Of a stretch of 32,223 nucleotides of DNA, positions 31,175 through 32,223 are shown piece after piece. Source of the DNA: a virus. The position numbers and the translations under genes were made by a program. Every line of letters starts with the position of its first letter. Position 1 is the first letter of the stretch. The stretch is from the IMG/VR virus record IMGVR_UViG_3300046467_002655, positions 1 through 32,223 of that record; one strand, written 5' to 3'. The notes under the pieces are model-generated. The model had not been told where the DNA came from. It made no database searches and saw only the letters and a program-made list of their open reading frames with translations.

Positions 31175-32223
31175 TATCTGTAAGATTGCTTTATAGACGC
31201 TCCACCGGCTAAATATCCACCCTCGGATACGCTTAAGTCGTTACTGTCGATTACTCCATATAAAGAAAACTCTTTTAATGTTCCAAACTTATTATCAGTA
31301 AATCCAGTTTCAAATCCTAAATCTTTTAATTTTATATTTAAATTAGCTCTTTTACCTGTTATCTTTAAATACGGATCTAGTCTTTCTCCTCTTATTTTAG
31401 CTGTTATGTTTATTGCTTCTTTTGTTACCCTTGTCGGAACTTCTCCGTCAGGGTCTTGATTTCCGCTTATAGGCAACTCAAAACAGGGACTCCTGCTTGC
31501 TGAAATTGAATAACTGAAATCTAAAGGATAATTTATTCCAGCATCGTCAGATCCATTTATTTTTGTATTTATCGCATGAGGCACCGTTTTTTGGTTGGGC
31601 ATAAAACAACCGTAATTGCTAGTTATACTCTCGGAGTTCCCCTCTACGTATCTAAGGTTTCCATATATATCTAAATTTGCTGTTGTTTGTATTACTTGGA
31701 ATGGTTTTGCGGAAAAAGATATATCTCTTATATAAGCATTATCAAAAAAATAATCGCCCAAACACCCAGTGACTTTCCCTTCATTTACTTGAGGATATAC
31801 AGTGCTATCTATTAACCCCGTAACATCAAAAAAAGACTGAATGTTTCCAGTATTCATATAATAAGTTATAGCCAGAGAGCCTTTTGTCGGGCCTGCTGCC
31901 GCATAGCTTCTTAAAACCTCGATCTCTCCCTGCTCGATGTCGTATTCGTAGCTTAAGGTAGTTTCGCCGGTCGACCTCACTTTTATGTAATAATCCCCAG
32001 GATTAACATCAGCGTCTACGATCAGGCTTTGGCCGCCGGGGTAGGATATTTTTGAGCCGCTCTTAATTACCTCTATAGAATCCGAAAGTTTAACCCCTGG
32101 GCCATTTGGGGGGCCCATCAAGAACCCGGAACTATGCGCTTCATTAAAATAGACGTCACCAGTCTGCAACGCAAATGAAATGTGGTGGTCGTCCGCGAAC
32201 TTTTTTGCATCTATTGGCTGAGA
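31174..32223 (-). CDS. Tail structural protein, 5' end beyond the window
   Basis: The frame is open to the right edge (349 residues seen), and the nearest internal start (TTG at 32169) is not needed. The residues before it (DAKKFADDHHISFALQTGDV) read as normal protein, so the true start lies outside. The protein is beta-rich: LSYEYDIEQGEIEVLRSYAA, IRDISFSAKPFQVIQTTANL, DIYGNLRYVEG, LDFSYSISASRSPCFELPI. The style resembles tail-tube or tube-capping proteins, but no family is firmly recognised. The stop overlaps the start of the giant M-like protein (TAATG at 31172-31176), so both belong to the tail operon. Its place, where lambda has the tape-measure/M boundary, makes a minor tail role likely. 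Confidence 0.6.
   Translation of the reverse strand, partial: SQPIDAKKFADDHHISFALQTGDVYFNEAHSSGFLMGPPNGPGVKLSDSIEVIKSGSKISYPGGQSLIVDADVNPGDYYIKVRSTGETTLSYEYDIEQGEIEVLRSYAAAGPTKGSLAITYYMNTGNIQSFFDVTGLIDSTVYPQVNEGKVTGCLGDYFFDNAYIRDISFSAKPFQVIQTTANLDIYGNLRYVEGNSESITSNYGCFMPNQKTVPHAINTKINGSDDAGINYPLDFSYSISASRSPCFELPISGNQDPDGEVPTRVTKEAINITAKIRGERLDPYLKITGKRANLNIKLKDLGFETGFTDNKFGTLKEFSLYGVIDSNDLSVSEGGYLAGGASIKQSYR

Noticed and set aside
32167-32169. TTG at 32169 as the start of the rightmost tail gene.
   Set aside because: The same frame stays open to the window edge with normal protein-like residues and no Shine-Dalgarno before the TTG, so the gene is 5'-truncated by the window.
1-32223. tRNA genes, CRISPR arrays, insertion sequences, integrase or attachment sites.
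   Set aside because: Nearly all bases lie in supported coding frames, and no repeat-spacer array, transposase or integrase motif or tRNA cloverleaf was noticed.

Overview
The window is a gene-dense piece of a tailed double-stranded DNA phage genome. The tail operon has the lambda-type order (M-like, L, K, I-J), which points to a long, non-contractile (siphovirus-like) tail and a Gram-negative-type host. A phage sigma-like factor, an SSB and many glycosyltransferases suggest a large lytic phage, perhaps from an aquatic environment. The host and environment are inferences; nothing in the sequence names them. No tRNA, CRISPR array, IS element, integrase or attachment site was seen, and no stretch over 300 bases lacks a gene.

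Region 1 (about 1-5263, minus strand, read right to left) is a tightly overlapped surface-glycan operon: a GT2 glycosyltransferase, a DxD nucleotide-sugar transferase, an FkbM methyltransferase, an exostosin-like transferase, a GT29 sialyltransferase homologue, an asparagine-synthase-type amidotransferase, a tiny apparent HAD-phosphatase remnant, and a DHDPS/NanA-family aldolase cut by the window edge. It looks like a module that makes or decorates a glycan, on the virion or on the host surface.

Region 2 (5264-5401) is a 138-bp divergent control region. It holds an 18-bp palindrome, two copies of a TTACGTAA-centred 14-bp repeat spaced exactly 20 bp apart, and a TTGACA promoter element.

Region 3 (5402-13202, plus strand) carries a small sigma-like factor, SSB, a GT-B glycosyltransferase, several small phage proteins, a second possible DNA-binding protein with an SSB-like acidic tip, a large fusion (GT4 + zinc ribbon + DUF4214 + the first half of a GT9 glycosyltransferase), a DUF6165-like gene, a second gene with the other half of GT9, and a possible single-strand annealing protein. 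Regulation, replication/recombination and glycan genes are thus mixed in one operon-like run.

Region 4 (13194-32223, minus strand) is the tail-tip operon. From right to left: a truncated tail protein; a 1880-residue protein with two minor-tail-M-like domains, a von Willebrand A domain with a complete MIDAS, a carbohydrate-binding-like module and a PEPT hinge; two unrecognised tail proteins; gpL-, gpK- and fused gpI-gpJ homologues; and a 923-residue putative receptor-binding protein. A C-type-lectin-like domain is clear in the gpJ homologue and probable in the 923-residue protein, so this tip is unusually rich in adhesion modules. The plus and minus operons converge with their coding ends overlapping by 9 bp at 13194-13202.
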